Made by a program: the position numbers and the translations under genes. Shown here one piece after another: positions 53,924-62,874 of a stretch of 64,000 nucleotides of DNA. The notes under the pieces are model-generated. The model saw only the letters and a list, made by a program, of their open reading frames with translations, did not search any database and was not told the origin of the DNA. The stretch is from an uncultured Acidaminococcus sp. (GTDB taxonomy: Bacteria > Bacillota > Negativicutes > Acidaminococcales > Acidaminococcaceae), in contig OMYF01000001.1 in NCBI GenBank assembly GCA_900315205.1, positions 31,930 to 95,929 on the forward strand, read 5' to 3'. Every line of letters starts with the position of its first letter. The first letter of the stretch is position 1.

Positions 53924-53928
53924 GAAAG

Positions 53929-54399
53929 ATGGACAGACCAGATTGGGACAGTTATTTTATGGAAATCGCCGAGGTTGTGTCGAAGCGCTCGACATGTCTG
54001 CGCAGGAAAGTCGGTGCCGTCCTTGTCAAGGACCGGCAGATTCTTGCAACTGGGTATAACGGGACACCCAAGGGGCTGCCGCACTGTGAGGAAGTGGGCT
54101 GCCTGCGGGAACGGCTCCATGTACCGAGCGGACAGAACCACGAACTTTGCCGCGGGATCCACGCCGAACAGAATGCAGTCATCCAGGCTGCGGTCAATGG
54201 CGTCTCGACCCTGGGCGCGACGCTGTACTGCACACATCAGCCTTGTGTGGTTTGTTCCAAGATCCTGATCAATGCGGGAATCGTCCGCATCGTCTATGCA
54301 CATCCCTATCCGGATGAGCTTGCCCGGGAAATGCTGGCAAGTGATAAACAGCTGCAGCTGGAAGTCTTTGAACCGGGAAAGAAAAAAGCTGAAGATTGA
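53929..54399 (+). CDS. dCMP deaminase family protein (ComEB-like)
   Basis: 156 residues, zinc-dependent deaminase: [27 protein letters not shown] (His, Glu) near 82 and [13 protein letters not shown] (two Cys) near 105. Converts dCMP to dUMP for thymidylate synthesis; homologues are sometimes named ComEB though not needed for competence. Coupled to upp. Confidence 0.93.
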   Translation: MDRPDWDSYFMEIAEVVSKRSTCLRRKVGAVLVKDRQILATGYNGTPKGLPHCEEVGCLRERLHVPSGQNHELCRGIHAEQNAVIQAAVNGVSTLGATLYCTHQPCVVCSKILINAGIVRIVYAHPYPDELAREMLASDKQLQLEVFEPGKKKAED

Positions 54400-54422
54400 C
54401 GGCCTTCAGGGCTGTCATATAG

Positions 54423-54462
54423 AAAGGGCGCGGAAAATGACTGATCATTTTTCGCACCCTTT
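54423..54462 (+). terminator. Terminator of the rpmE-upp cluster
   Basis: AAAGGG-GCGGAAAATGA (54423-54440), loop CTGA, TCATTTTTCGC-CCCTTT (to 54462), 18 pairs with one mismatch. Its inner sequence echoes the hairpin at 43605-43658. Confidence 0.75.
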
Positions 54463-54524
54463 GCATATCAGCTGGAAAAATGGCGTTTTTGCAGCGGCGC
54501 AGTCCGGGACCGGTTCGCCGGTCT

Positions 54525-55403
54525 TCAGGACTGCGCCGCTGCCAGCTGTTCCAGGATGAGGTCCACGTTCTCTGTGTCATATTCGATTTGCTCGGACCAG
54601 CGGCGCATGGCTTCGAGCGGGTCCCCGGTCCGGGCTGCCGTGAGGAATATGTAGTCCGTACTTTCCCGGGCGTAGTCCGCGATGGCTTCCTGTCCCCAGG
54701 TCAGGGCTTTGTCGAGCTGCCGGTACAGGATGAACTGATACAGGCGGTCAAAAAGGATCCTGTCGCAGTGCGCGGCATAGGTCCGGGCTTTTTGGACAAG
54801 GCGGGGGATCTGTCCGGGAAGGGATTCCATTTCTTCGGTCCAGGCGGCATCGATCGGTTCCGTTTTGGCAAGGCGGGCCAGAAGGGCCTGATAGTAAGAG
54901 GAATCGATGCAGGGGCGGAAGTGGCACTGTGCTGTGGACAGCGGGAGGTCCAGTTCCGCAAGCAGCGTTTCCAGGTCCAGGCTTCTTTCCGTGCCTTCTT
55001 CAGTAAAGACGAGCGGAGTCTGCCGGGATGCCAGGAGCTCGCAGGTCTTTTCACAGCACAGCCCTGTGCCGCAGAGTACATAGTCTTCCACATATGTAAA
55101 AAAGCGGGGATGGACGGTGCAGATGTCACAGAGCTTGTCTTCTCCGAGTGCCGTCACGATTTCACAGAGTCCGTCCCGGCGCAGGAAAAAACAGTATCCT
55201 TCCGGATTGAGCCTGAAACAGCAGCCTTCTTCGTTTTCTTCGATGGCAGCGCGCAGTCTCTCTCCCAGAGGACCGGGCAGGGAACGGTAATAGGCTGCCG
55301 TATCGCTGTCGATATCGATTTCCCATTTCTGGCAGCATGTGTGGCGGCAGGCTCCGGCCTTGCAGCGAAATTCGTTGAAATCTTCGGGAATGATGGAAAT
55401 CAT
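54525..55403 (-). CDS. FliB/YkgJ-type cysteine-cluster protein (annotated flagellin lysine-N-methylase)
   Basis: 292 residues with a Cys-rich N-terminal third: FRCKAGACRHTCCQKWEIDID, GYCFFL, LCEIV, LCDICTVHPRFF, then LCCEKTCELL. This pattern defines FliB-like proteins and probably binds a metal or Fe-S cluster. No flagellar gene is in the window, so a flagellin substrate is doubtful; a radical-SAM-like or generic protein-modification role is possible. GAGGTG precedes the ATG, and TATAAT at 55447-55442 (minus) is a likely -10. Confidence 0.75.
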   Translation of the reverse strand: MISIIPEDFNEFRCKAGACRHTCCQKWEIDIDSDTAAYYRSLPGPLGERLRAAIEENEEGCCFRLNPEGYCFFLRRDGLCEIVTALGEDKLCDICTVHPRFFTYVEDYVLCGTGLCCEKTCELLASRQTPLVFTEEGTERSLDLETLLAELDLPLSTAQCHFRPCIDSSYYQALLARLAKTEPIDAAWTEEMESLPGQIPRLVQKARTYAAHCDRILFDRLYQFILYRQLDKALTWGQEAIADYARESTDYIFLTAARTGDPLEAMRRWSEQIEYDTENVDLILEQLAAAQS

Positions 55404-55621
55404 GGCAGCACCTCTTCGCTTTATGCAGGATTTACAGATCCATTATACTATTTGGATGGAATTTGCGGCAGAGGGCCTGTCAAAATTCCAGACAGATGTC
55501 CGTTCCGGCAAAAAGTGAGTTCTGCCTGCTCTTTATATAAAGAAGTTAAAAAAAATCGTGCCAAAGCGGGAAAAATGGCGTAAAATATAACAGTATATAT
55601 GTTGGACTACGGTATTTTTTA
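55404..55621. other. Divergent spacer between FliB-like and radical SAM genes
   Basis: AT-rich with several TATA-like boxes (minus TATAAT at 55447-55442; plus strand runs such as TAAAATATAA near 55582). No gene or stable hairpin recognised. Confidence 0.5.
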
Positions 55622-55650
55622 TTGTTATTGCACGGGCATCATGGTAAAAT
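55622..55650 (+). promoter_or_regulatory. Promoter of radical SAM gene
   Basis: TTGTTA (55622-55627), 17-base spacer, TAAAAT (55645-55650), about 60 bases before the chosen start. Confidence 0.6.
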
Positions 55651-55713
55651 AAACACCGGATAATTTATTGGTTTGGTTCTCTGATGACAGGGAACATGGA
55701 GTGTGAGGGATTT

Positions 55714-56703
55714 ATGATAGTAAGGAATTTGGATAAGGGTTTTGTAGAAGCATCAAAAAAATTTCCGTACAAGACGCGTGCCGGCGGTGCTACGGTAACC
55801 GTCTTTGTGCCGTATGACTGCAAGAACAACTGCCCGTTCTGCGTCAATAAGGAAGAATATGCTGATTGCAGCGGCTTTTCACTGGAAGCCATCTGCAGAA
55901 GCATCGACCGCATGAATGCACTGACGCCGTACTGCGATTTCGTCTTTACCGGCGGGGAACCTCTGGCCAATCTGAAGAGCCTGCAGCAGATGCTCGACCA
56001 TGTGCCTGAAACACACAAGGTCTATATCAATACGACGCTGCCCGTCTCCAAAGATCAGTCGGAAGAGGAAATCCTGGATTTCATGAACCGGAATGCACAT
56101 AAGATCACGTGCGTCAATATCTCCCGGCATATGCAGCATTTTGTCCAGGAATCCAATGACAGCCTGCTGGCAAAACTGCCTGTGAAATTCCGCATCAACT
56201 GCGTCCTCTATAAGAACTATCCGGAGGATCAGCTTATCCCCTTCATGGAGAGGTTCCGGAAAGTCCATGCTCCTTCCATCCAGTTCCGTTTCGATTATAC
56301 GGAGACGACACCGGACAACCTGTACGACCAGGAAGGCGACAAAATCCTGCACAGCCTGAAAAAGGTGGCTGAATATACGGGCCTGGACGGCTGCCGCATG
56401 CGCTGCGGATTCCATTTCCGTTATAAGGATCTGGAACTGGTGTACCACAAGACGCTGCCGTACAGCACCATTTTTGAAAAAGCAGACGATGGCGTGACGT
56501 ATGCCATCCTGTACGATATCCTGATCAAGCAGACGGGCCGCATCGATTCTGACTGGGATGGGACTGTCATGGACGTCGCCAAGTATGCCCATGTCGTCTT
56601 TGAACCCTATGATCTGAAATGGATCGAAAAAGTGCCGCAGAAGGAAGCCGAAGCGGAAGAAGACGCCGTCCTGTTCGAAGGCGCTGCCTGCTCCGCCTCC
56701 TGA
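55714..56703 (+). CDS. Orphan radical SAM protein
   Basis: 329 residues from ATG 55714, chosen because GTGAGGG is just upstream; ATG 55684 and 55696 lack a site. CX3CX2C cluster motif CKNNCPFC near residues 36-43, then VFTGGEPLANL near 76-86 (the GGEP SAM-binding motif). A second Cys pair (GCRMRCGFHF near 230) may hold more iron. No SPASM domain or precursor peptide is obvious. Reaction unknown; the divergent Cys-rich FliB-like gene could be a partner. Confidence 0.82.
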   Translation: MIVRNLDKGFVEASKKFPYKTRAGGATVTVFVPYDCKNNCPFCVNKEEYADCSGFSLEAICRSIDRMNALTPYCDFVFTGGEPLANLKSLQQMLDHVPETHKVYINTTLPVSKDQSEEEILDFMNRNAHKITCVNISRHMQHFVQESNDSLLAKLPVKFRINCVLYKNYPEDQLIPFMERFRKVHAPSIQFRFDYTETTPDNLYDQEGDKILHSLKKVAEYTGLDGCRMRCGFHFRYKDLELVYHKTLPYSTIFEKADDGVTYAILYDILIKQTGRIDSDWDGTVMDVAKYAHVVFEPYDLKWIEKVPQKEAEAEEDAVLFEGAACSAS

Positions 56704-56802
56704 ATGTGTGCGCAGCTGGCTGCTGTGCGGACAGGATGCTTCCTGTCATGAGGTGAGAGATTGTCGCGGGAGAAGGAAAAAACCCTGGGAGGTGCTGTGT
56801 CC

Positions 56803-57873
56803 ATGGAAAAAGAACATATCAAGATTGCGGTCATCGCCGGTGACGGAATCGGTCCGGAAGTCCTTGCAGAAGGCGTAAAGGTCCTGAAAAAAGTTGCGGA
56901 ACTGGATGGCACGTTTGCGTTCGACTTCACCTATTTTCCCTGGGGATGCGAATATTATCTGAAAACGGGAAAGATGCTCCCTGATGACGGGATCGAGACG
57001 CTGAGCCATTTCGATGCGATTTATCTGGGTGCTGTGGGCTATCCCGGTGTGCCGGACCATATTTCCCTGCGGGGACTCCTGCTGCGGATCCGGCATGATT
57101 TTGATGAATATGTCAATCTCCGTCCCGTCAAACTGCTCAAGGGGGCTCCGTGCCCGCTGGCAGGGGTCCGGAACGAGGATATCGATATGGTCTTCGTCCG
57201 TGAAAACAGCGAAGGCGAGTATGCCGGTGCAGGAAGCTGGCTCTATCCGGGGACTCCGCGGGAAACGGTGATCCAGGACAGTGTATTTTCCCGTTACGGC
57301 TGCGAACGCATCATGCGTTATGCCTATGAGCTGGCACGGAAGGAACACAAGACCCTTACAAGCATCAGCAAGGGCAATGCCCTGAACTATTCCATGGTGT
57401 TCTGGGATCAGATCTTCAAGGAGATGGGGGAGCAGTATCCCGATGTGGAAACCCATTCCTATCTCGTCGATGCTGCCAGCATGTTCATGGTGAAAGATCC
57501 CAAACGGTATCAGATCGTGGTCTGCTCCAATCTGTTCGGCGATATCCTGACAGATCTGGGGGCTGCTATTTCAGGCGGCATGGGCCTGGCTGCCGGAGCG
57601 AACCTGAACCCTGAACGGAAATACCCGTCCATGTTCGAACCCATCCATGGAAGTGCACCGGATATCGCGGGACAGGGAAAGGCCAATCCGCTGGCATCCA
57701 TCTGGTCTGCAAGCCAGATGCTTGATTTCTTCGGCAGGAAAGAGTGGGGCAGCAGAGTCCTCAATGTCATCGAAGAAATGCTTGTGGAAAAGCGGGTGCT
57801 GACACCCGATATGGGTGGCCGCGCAACGACCCGTGAGGTCGGTGATGAGGCTGTCAGAAAGCTGGAGGAATGA
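56803..57873 (+). CDS. D-malate/tartrate dehydrogenase (isocitrate/isopropylmalate family)
   Basis: 356 residues of the beta-decarboxylating dehydrogenase fold: IAVIAGDGIGPEV at the start, NLRPVKLLKGAPCPLAG near 104, VFVRENSEGEYAGAG near 130, and metal Asp residues in SNLFGDILTDLGAA near 240. The VNLRPVKLL and GSWLYPGTPRETVIQDS blocks match the tartrate dehydrogenase/DmlA group that oxidises D-malate, tartrate or isopropylmalate with NAD. ATG 56803 follows GGGAGGTG by seven bases; TTG 56761 is an alternative. Heads an operon with an SLC13 transporter. Confidence 0.87.
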   Translation: MEKEHIKIAVIAGDGIGPEVLAEGVKVLKKVAELDGTFAFDFTYFPWGCEYYLKTGKMLPDDGIETLSHFDAIYLGAVGYPGVPDHISLRGLLLRIRHDFDEYVNLRPVKLLKGAPCPLAGVRNEDIDMVFVRENSEGEYAGAGSWLYPGTPRETVIQDSVFSRYGCERIMRYAYELARKEHKTLTSISKGNALNYSMVFWDQIFKEMGEQYPDVETHSYLVDAASMFMVKDPKRYQIVVCSNLFGDILTDLGAAISGGMGLAAGANLNPERKYPSMFEPIHGSAPDIAGQGKANPLASIWSASQMLDFFGRKEWGSRVLNVIEEMLVEKRVLTPDMGGRATTREVGDEAVRKLEE

Positions 57874-57990
57874 TTTCCAGCCTGCACGAATGAACAAAGA
57901 GGCAGAGACGGGGATGACCTGTTTTTGCCTCTTTTTCAGTCTATCGCAAAAATCGGAAGACAGGAAGCAAAGCAGAAAGGGAGAATGATG

Positions 57991-58587
57991 ATGATGAAAC
58001 TGGAAGAAGTAAGAGCGAAAATCGATGCAATCGACCCGCAGCTGAGAAAGCTGATCATGGAACGGCTGGACTGTTCCCGTCAGGTGGCCGAAATCAAGTT
58101 TGCCAATGGCGAAACGACCATCTATCGGGCTGACCGCGAAAAAGCAATCCTTGAACGGCTGGGGCAGGGGGTGCCGGCGGATCGGGTGACAGAATATCTG
58201 GCGGCTGTCAAAAAGATCATGGAAACGAGCCGGATGTATCAGTACGGCCTGCTTTACGACTGGGATCCGACCCTCTTCGATCCCCTTGCGGAAGGCATCG
58301 ACATCACACCCGGCGGATACCGTGTCCGTGTGCGCATGACACTGCCCGATCAGCCCAATGCCATGAGCAGCATCCTCAGCATGATCGGCGATTATGGCTT
58401 CAATATGCAGTATCTGGAAGTCCTGAGTTTTAACTTTGATCAGAAAACGGTTACTTTTGAACTTACGATTTTCGGCGATCTGAGCAAGACGCCCATGAAG
58501 AAGCTCATGTTCCAGCTTTCGAAAGAAAGTCAGGACTTCCGGATCGTGGCGAATGACCGTGAAAGGAAAGGAGCCGTCAAATCATGA
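57991..58587 (+). CDS. Chorismate mutase-like (AroQ) plus ACT domain protein
   Basis: 198 residues. N-terminal AroQ-type helical domain (about 1-85): VRAKIDAIDPQLRKLIMERL and VAEIKFANGETTIYRADREKAIL keep the spacing and several chorismate-binding charges. C-terminal ACT domain (about 105-185): VRMTLPDQPNAMSSILSMIGDYGFN. The prephenate dehydratase domain normally between them in PheA is absent. Several consecutive ATGs (57985-57994); 57991 has the best spacing from AAAGGGAG. Overlaps the SLC13 gene by four bases. May be a regulated chorismate mutase, or a repurposed small-acid sensor. Confidence 0.8.
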   Translation: MMKLEEVRAKIDAIDPQLRKLIMERLDCSRQVAEIKFANGETTIYRADREKAILERLGQGVPADRVTEYLAAVKKIMETSRMYQYGLLYDWDPTLFDPLAEGIDITPGGYRVRVRMTLPDQPNAMSSILSMIGDYGFNMQYLEVLSFNFDQKTVTFELTIFGDLSKTPMKKLMFQLSKESQDFRIVANDRERKGAVKS

Positions 58588-60041
58588 CCAAAGCCGGGAG
58601 AGATACCCTTTGGATGATCGTGTCCCTGGCCCTGGGTTTTCTGGTTTCCAGGCTCCCCGCACAGGCGCCGCTTACGCAGGAAGGGCTCTGCGTGCTGGGA
58701 GTGTTCCTGGCCTCTCTCCTGATGTGGATCACCATTTCCATCAGCTGGCCCAGCCTCATTACGCTGCTGCTCCTCGGGTTCCTGCCCCATTTCGGCTTTC
58801 CGGCTGTTTTCCGGGGCGCCTTCGGCAATGTGACCGTGGCTTTTCTGCTCTTTACTTTTGTCCTCGTCTATCCGCTGTCCAAAACGAATTTCGTAAGGCG
58901 CTGCACTGTGGCTTTTGTCACGAATCGGATTGCCCGGAAAGGTCCGTGGTATTTTGTCACGTTCCTGTTTTTTGCTGTTACCTTCATGGGTCTTTTTATT
59001 TCACCGTCCGTGCTCTTTGTGGCGTTCATGCCTTTTTTGGAGGATATCTACCAGGTCCTGGAAATCAGGAAGGGCGGTCCGACAGGCAATATGCTGATGC
59101 TGGGAACGGCGTTCTGCATCAGTCTTTCTTCAGGGATGACGGCGATCGGGCATGTCTGGCCGACGCTGGCCATCGGCTACTACAAGGCAGCCACCGGCGT
59201 GGACGTGAACCAGTTCCAGTATATGGCTGTGGGCATTCCGACGGGCATCCTGCTCGTCATTCTGCTGCTGGCCGTCTTTAAGTGGATTTACCGGCCGGCG
59301 GATCTTGGGGATATCGACCTGGCAAAGGCGATGAGCCTGCGGGAGCTGGTACCTGGCGCGACACGCAGGGAAATCATCATCCTGTCGGTATTGGCACTGA
59401 CAGTCCTTCTGTGGGTGGGGCCGAGCTTCATCAAAGGCGTCCTGCCCGGGCTCTACAAACTGACAAGCAAGTGGACGACGGCCATGCCGCCGCTCCTCGG
59501 CTGTATCCTGTTCTTCATCCTGCGGGATCAGGGTGAGCCCATCCTGAACTTCCAGGAAGCTGTTTCCAAAGGGATCCTCTGGGCTGCGATCCTGATGACC
59601 GGCGCGGCGACCATGCTGGGAAGCGCACTCACCAATAACGACATGGGCATCAAAGCCTGGCTGAGTGCCATGCTTGGCCCCATGGCCGCGGGATTATCCG
59701 TGCAGGGCGTCATCCTCTTCTTCTTTACGTGGTGTATCCTGGAGACGAATTTTTCGTCCAATATCGTGACGACGACAGTCGTATCGGCAGTGGCCCTGTC
59801 GGTCCTGCAGGCCCTGCCCGCCGGAACCGTGGCCGTGGGAGCCGTGGTCTGCCTGATCGGGTTCGGCGCGTCCGTCTGCAATATGACGCCGGCGGGCCAG
59901 TCCACGATCAATACGGTGGCCATCAGCTCCGGGTGGACAACAGCCCGGGATATGTTTGTCTGGGGCGGGGCGTTCTCCGTGCTGGCCGTACTGGTGATGA
60001 CATTCGTGGGATATCCTCTGGCGTCCGTAATCATCGGATGA
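58584..60041 (+). CDS. SLC13/DASS family anion transporter
   Basis: 485 residues, about twelve helices in two halves: MWITISISWPSLITLLLLGFLP, SSGMTAIGHVWPTLAIGYYKA and LETNFSSNIVTTTVVSAVALSVL with the SNT-like SSN motif near 390. Family members move C4 dicarboxylates, tartrate or citrate, mostly with Na+. ATGA overlap with the chorismate-mutase gene and co-occurrence with D-malate/tartrate dehydrogenase suggest D-malate or tartrate uptake. Confidence 0.9.
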   Translation: MTKAGRDTLWMIVSLALGFLVSRLPAQAPLTQEGLCVLGVFLASLLMWITISISWPSLITLLLLGFLPHFGFPAVFRGAFGNVTVAFLLFTFVLVYPLSKTNFVRRCTVAFVTNRIARKGPWYFVTFLFFAVTFMGLFISPSVLFVAFMPFLEDIYQVLEIRKGGPTGNMLMLGTAFCISLSSGMTAIGHVWPTLAIGYYKAATGVDVNQFQYMAVGIPTGILLVILLLAVFKWIYRPADLGDIDLAKAMSLRELVPGATRREIIILSVLALTVLLWVGPSFIKGVLPGLYKLTSKWTTAMPPLLGCILFFILRDQGEPILNFQEAVSKGILWAAILMTGAATMLGSALTNNDMGIKAWLSAMLGPMAAGLSVQGVILFFFTWCILETNFSSNIVTTTVVSAVALSVLQALPAGTVAVGAVVCLIGFGASVCNMTPAGQSTINTVAISSGWTTARDMFVWGGAFSVLAVLVMTFVGYPLASVIIG

Positions 60042-60147
60042 TCCGGGAGGGTCTCTTCTGCCCGGCAAAGACAGGCCGGATGGAGGAAGCTGGAAAGCGG
60101 CAGCGTCCTCTGCTGCCTGTATCCGGTTCCTCAGTATAGGGAGTGAT

Positions 60148-60190
60148 TATAAGAGAGTGCTGTACGGAAACGTCCGGCACTCTTATTTTT
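60148..60190 (+). terminator. Terminator of the C4-acid operon
   Basis: TATAAG-AGTGC pairs with GCACTCTTAT with a two-base bulge, then TTTTT. Confidence 0.7.
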
Positions 60191-60212
60191 CACTGTCCCG
60201 CCGCAGGTTCTA

Positions 60213-60221
60213 TGGTATAAT
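60213..60221 (+). promoter_or_regulatory. Extended -10 promoter of small membrane protein/usp genes
   Basis: TGGTATAAT, perfect extended -10, about 64 bases before the start codon; -35 weak. Confidence 0.65.
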
Positions 60222-60284
60222 GGATAGGTCAAATTCAGGGAAGTGCCGGATTGCTCACGGTTTCCTTACTATGGGAGTGAAAAA

Positions 60285-60695
60285 ATGGAATTTTATATAC
60301 TGGTCCTGCTGTTGTCGCTTGTTTCGTTCGCTCTGGGAATCCTCGTCTATGGATTCTGCCTTAAAGTGTTCGGCAACCGAAGCCTTTTTGGCAAGATCGC
60401 ACCCTGGGTCCTGATGCCGCTGATTGTCATCAGCTATGATTTCATGCTTCTGACCCGGCAGGGAACGTCCCGTTATGTACTGGCCCTTTTTCCGATTGCC
60501 GTAGTGGCTGTCATCGTCCTGTATTACAAAAAGAACCATGGTATGGATGAACTGCTGGAACCGCATGAACTGGCAGCGCCCCAGCAGCGCAAGGTAAGCA
60601 AAAAGTCCCTGAAGCACGCGGAAAAAATCCGGCAGCGCGATGCCAGGCGCCAGGAAGAAACGGCCCGGCGTCTTGAAAACCTGGATAAAAAATGA
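60285..60695 (+). CDS. Small membrane protein of unknown function
   Basis: 136 residues with three hydrophobic segments (about 3-25, 37-55, 63-80) and a long charged cytoplasmic tail rich in Lys, Arg, Glu and Gln, probably helical. No known motif. GGGAGTG precedes ATG 60285. It lies 15 bases before the first usp gene, so the two are probably co-transcribed; it may tether or sense stress for the Usp proteins (speculative). Confidence 0.78.
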   Translation: MEFYILVLLLSLVSFALGILVYGFCLKVFGNRSLFGKIAPWVLMPLIVISYDFMLLTRQGTSRYVLALFPIAVVAVIVLYYKKNHGMDELLEPHELAAPQQRKVSKKSLKHAEKIRQRDARRQEETARRLENLDKK

Positions 60696-60710
60696 TGGGG
60701 GTATGAACTG

Positions 60711-61148
60711 ATGTTTCAAAAAATCCTGACACCTGTCGACGGGTCTGAAAGCTCCTGGAAAGCCCTGGCGGCGGCCCGTGTACTGGCAGAACGGTTTGGC
60801 GGAGAAATCCTCGTCCTTACGGTGGATGTCCCTTACAGCGGCATCAGCCTGCTGCAGGCTGCACTTGACAGAAGCATCATCGAACGCAGTGACGAAGAAA
60901 TCGAAAAAGCCGGGGATGCCATCCTGGATATGGCCCGCACGAAACTGCAGGGCTTCAAGGGAAAGGTATCCTTTGACAAAGAGACGGGCAATGCCGCGGA
61001 AACCATCCTGGATATCGCTGTGGCGGCAAAATGCGACGCCGTGGTCATCGGGAGCCGGGGCCTTTCCGGTGTGGAGGAATTCTTCCTGGGAAGCGTAAGT
61101 TCCAAGGTGTCCCAGTACGCCGATGTTCCCGTATTCATCATAAAATAA
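60711..61148 (+). CDS. Universal stress protein UspA family (1 of 5)
   Basis: 145 residues, one Usp domain. ATP-binding G-2x-G-9x-G-S motif: VVIGSRGLSGVEEFFLGSVSSKVSQ near 108-130. Starts MFQKILTPVDGSESSWKAL like its neighbours. Translation site is weak (GGGGGT). Followed by its own terminator, so separated transcriptionally from the other four. Confidence 0.93.
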   Translation: MFQKILTPVDGSESSWKALAAARVLAERFGGEILVLTVDVPYSGISLLQAALDRSIIERSDEEIEKAGDAILDMARTKLQGFKGKVSFDKETGNAAETILDIAVAAKCDAVVIGSRGLSGVEEFFLGSVSSKVSQYADVPVFIIK

Positions 61149-61159
61149 TATATCCCGGC

Positions 61160-61210
61160 GGGCCGTTCCCTGCTGCTGACCAGAGGCAGAGGGCGGCCTG
61201 CTTTTATTTT
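61160..61210 (+). terminator. Terminator after first usp gene
   Basis: GGCCG-CCCTGC pairs with GCAGAGGG-CGGCC with a small bulge, then CTTTTATTTT. Confidence 0.8.
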
Positions 61211-61361
61211 GTCAGCGGGGCGGCCGGACAGAAAATAAGATACTATCCTTATTCTTTCCCCATATCAGAATTTTCACCCAAAATGAAGGAATGGATGGAT
61301 CTGTGTCGAATAGGGAAAATAGAAAGGTGTAACCGTAAGGTATATTGGGAGGTGACCTTAT

Positions 61362-61799
61362 ATGTTTGAAAAGATCCTGATTCCTGTGGATGGTTCTGAA
61401 ACATCGTGGCGGGCCATGGAAGAGGGCCGCAAGCTTGCCGAAGCTTTCGGCAGCGAAATCGTCGTCGTGAATGTGATCCAGCCGTATAACAACGCGGCAC
61501 TTCTCGTGGTGCCTCTTGATCAGGCTACCATCAGCCAGGGCAACGCGGAACTTACTAAATTGGGCAACAGTGTCCTGGAGACGGCAAAAGAGAAAATGAA
61601 AGATTTCAAGGGCAAGATCGAGTTCCTGCTTGAAGTCGGCCATCCGTCCGAAAGGATCCTGGCAATCTGCAAAGAAAAAGAATGCACAGCGATTGTGATC
61701 GGCAGCCGCGGTCTTTCCGGTATCGCTGAATTCTTCCTGGGCAGTGTCAGTTCCAAAGTGTCCCAGTATGCGACGGTGCCCGTGCTGATCGTAAAATGA
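61362..61799 (+). CDS. Universal stress protein UspA family (2 of 5)
   Basis: 145 residues. MFEKILIPVDGSETSWRAM at the start; ATP motif VIGSRGLSGIAEFFLGSVSSKVSQ near the end. GGGAGGTGACC just before the ATG is close to a perfect anti-16S match. The 150-base spacer before it has no clear promoter. Closest in plan to copies 1 and 4. Confidence 0.93.
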   Translation: MFEKILIPVDGSETSWRAMEEGRKLAEAFGSEIVVVNVIQPYNNAALLVVPLDQATISQGNAELTKLGNSVLETAKEKMKDFKGKIEFLLEVGHPSERILAICKEKECTAIVIGSRGLSGIAEFFLGSVSSKVSQYATVPVLIVK

Positions 61800-61833
61800 C
61801 AGAAGGCTGGATAAACGGGGAGGTGGACCGTAT

Positions 61834-62262
61834 ATGATCAATAAGATCCTGGTTCCTGTCGATGGTTCTGAAATTGCGCTGCGTGCGATGAAATTTGCGA
61901 TTGAAGTGGCGCAAAAGTTCAATTCTGAAGTGATTGTCCTCAATGTCGATATCCCGTATGACCTGAGCCGGATCAAACCGCCGCTCCGGGACAAGGACGG
62001 CAATGAAATCGCGTCAGGGCAGCTGACTCCTCTGGAAGAAGCGGAACGTGAGGCCAAAAGGATCGGCTACGACCGTATTTCTTTCAAGACCTATATCGAT
62101 ATCGATCCGGCTGAAAAAATTGTGGAAGCTGCTGAAAAAGCGGATGTAGATCTGATCGTCATGGGAAACCGCGGCATGGGCGTGCTGGCAGGATTTTTCC
62201 TGGGCAGCGTCAGTACAAAAGTTTCCCAGAGCGCTCACTGCCCTGTGACGATCGTGAAATGA
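61834..62262 (+). CDS. Universal stress protein UspA family (3 of 5), divergent copy
   Basis: 142 residues. MINKILVPVDGSEIALRAM start; ATP motif VMGNRGMGVLAGFFLGSVSTKVSQ, a GNRGMG variant. Its middle is charged (RIKPPLRDKDGNEIASG) and differs from the other copies, so a distinct role is likely. GGGAGGTGG precedes the ATG; 34 bases after copy 2. Confidence 0.92.
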   Translation: MINKILVPVDGSEIALRAMKFAIEVAQKFNSEVIVLNVDIPYDLSRIKPPLRDKDGNEIASGQLTPLEEAEREAKRIGYDRISFKTYIDIDPAEKIVEAAEKADVDLIVMGNRGMGVLAGFFLGSVSTKVSQSAHCPVTIVK

Positions 62263-62387
62263 ACGACTGAAACCGGGACCGGTGAGGCGGCGGTGCCGTG
62301 CGGCACAGAGCAGCCCTGGAAGCTGCTGCGGCGGCACGCTGCCCTTTCCGGACTGGAATTGCCAAAGAGAGTGGGAGGCTGTTGCGT

Positions 62388-62825
62388 ATGTTCGAAAAGA
62401 TCCTGGTTCCAATCGATGGTTCCGGGCCATCCTGGAATGCCCTCAAGACTGCAGAGATCCTGGCTGAACGTTTTCAGGGCGAGCTGATCGTCCTCCATGC
62501 GGCTGAATCTTTCAGCAGTACAGAGCTGTATGTCGACAAACTGCCGCAGGGAAATCCTGAGAAGGAACAGGAATGGAAGACCAGGATCGGCAGCCGTATC
62601 CTGCAGGAAGCACAGGACAGACTGAAGGATTTTGCAGGCAGGAAAGCGTTCCTGCTCAAAGTGGGCTATCCCTCGGATGTAATCGTGGAAACGGCAAAGC
62701 AGGAGAACGCCACGAGCATCGTCATCGGCAGCCGCGGCCTGTCAGGGATCGCGGAATTCCTGCTGGGCAGTGTGAGCTCGCGTGTCCTCCAGTATGCTCC
62801 CATTCCCGTAATGATTGTAAAATAA
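62388..62825 (+). CDS. Universal stress protein UspA family (4 of 5)
   Basis: 145 residues from ATG 62388, set by GGGAGG nine bases upstream; the frame is open further upstream but unlike Usp. ATP motif VIGSRGLSGIAEFLLGSVSSRVLQ. The first bases of the gene are nearly identical to those of copies 3 and 5. Confidence 0.93.
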   Translation: MFEKILVPIDGSGPSWNALKTAEILAERFQGELIVLHAAESFSSTELYVDKLPQGNPEKEQEWKTRIGSRILQEAQDRLKDFAGRKAFLLKVGYPSDVIVETAKQENATSIVIGSRGLSGIAEFLLGSVSSRVLQYAPIPVMIVK

Positions 62826-62874
62826 CTGAAACGCCGTGAAGAAACGGCATGCTGCAAACAGGGGGTGACGTATC

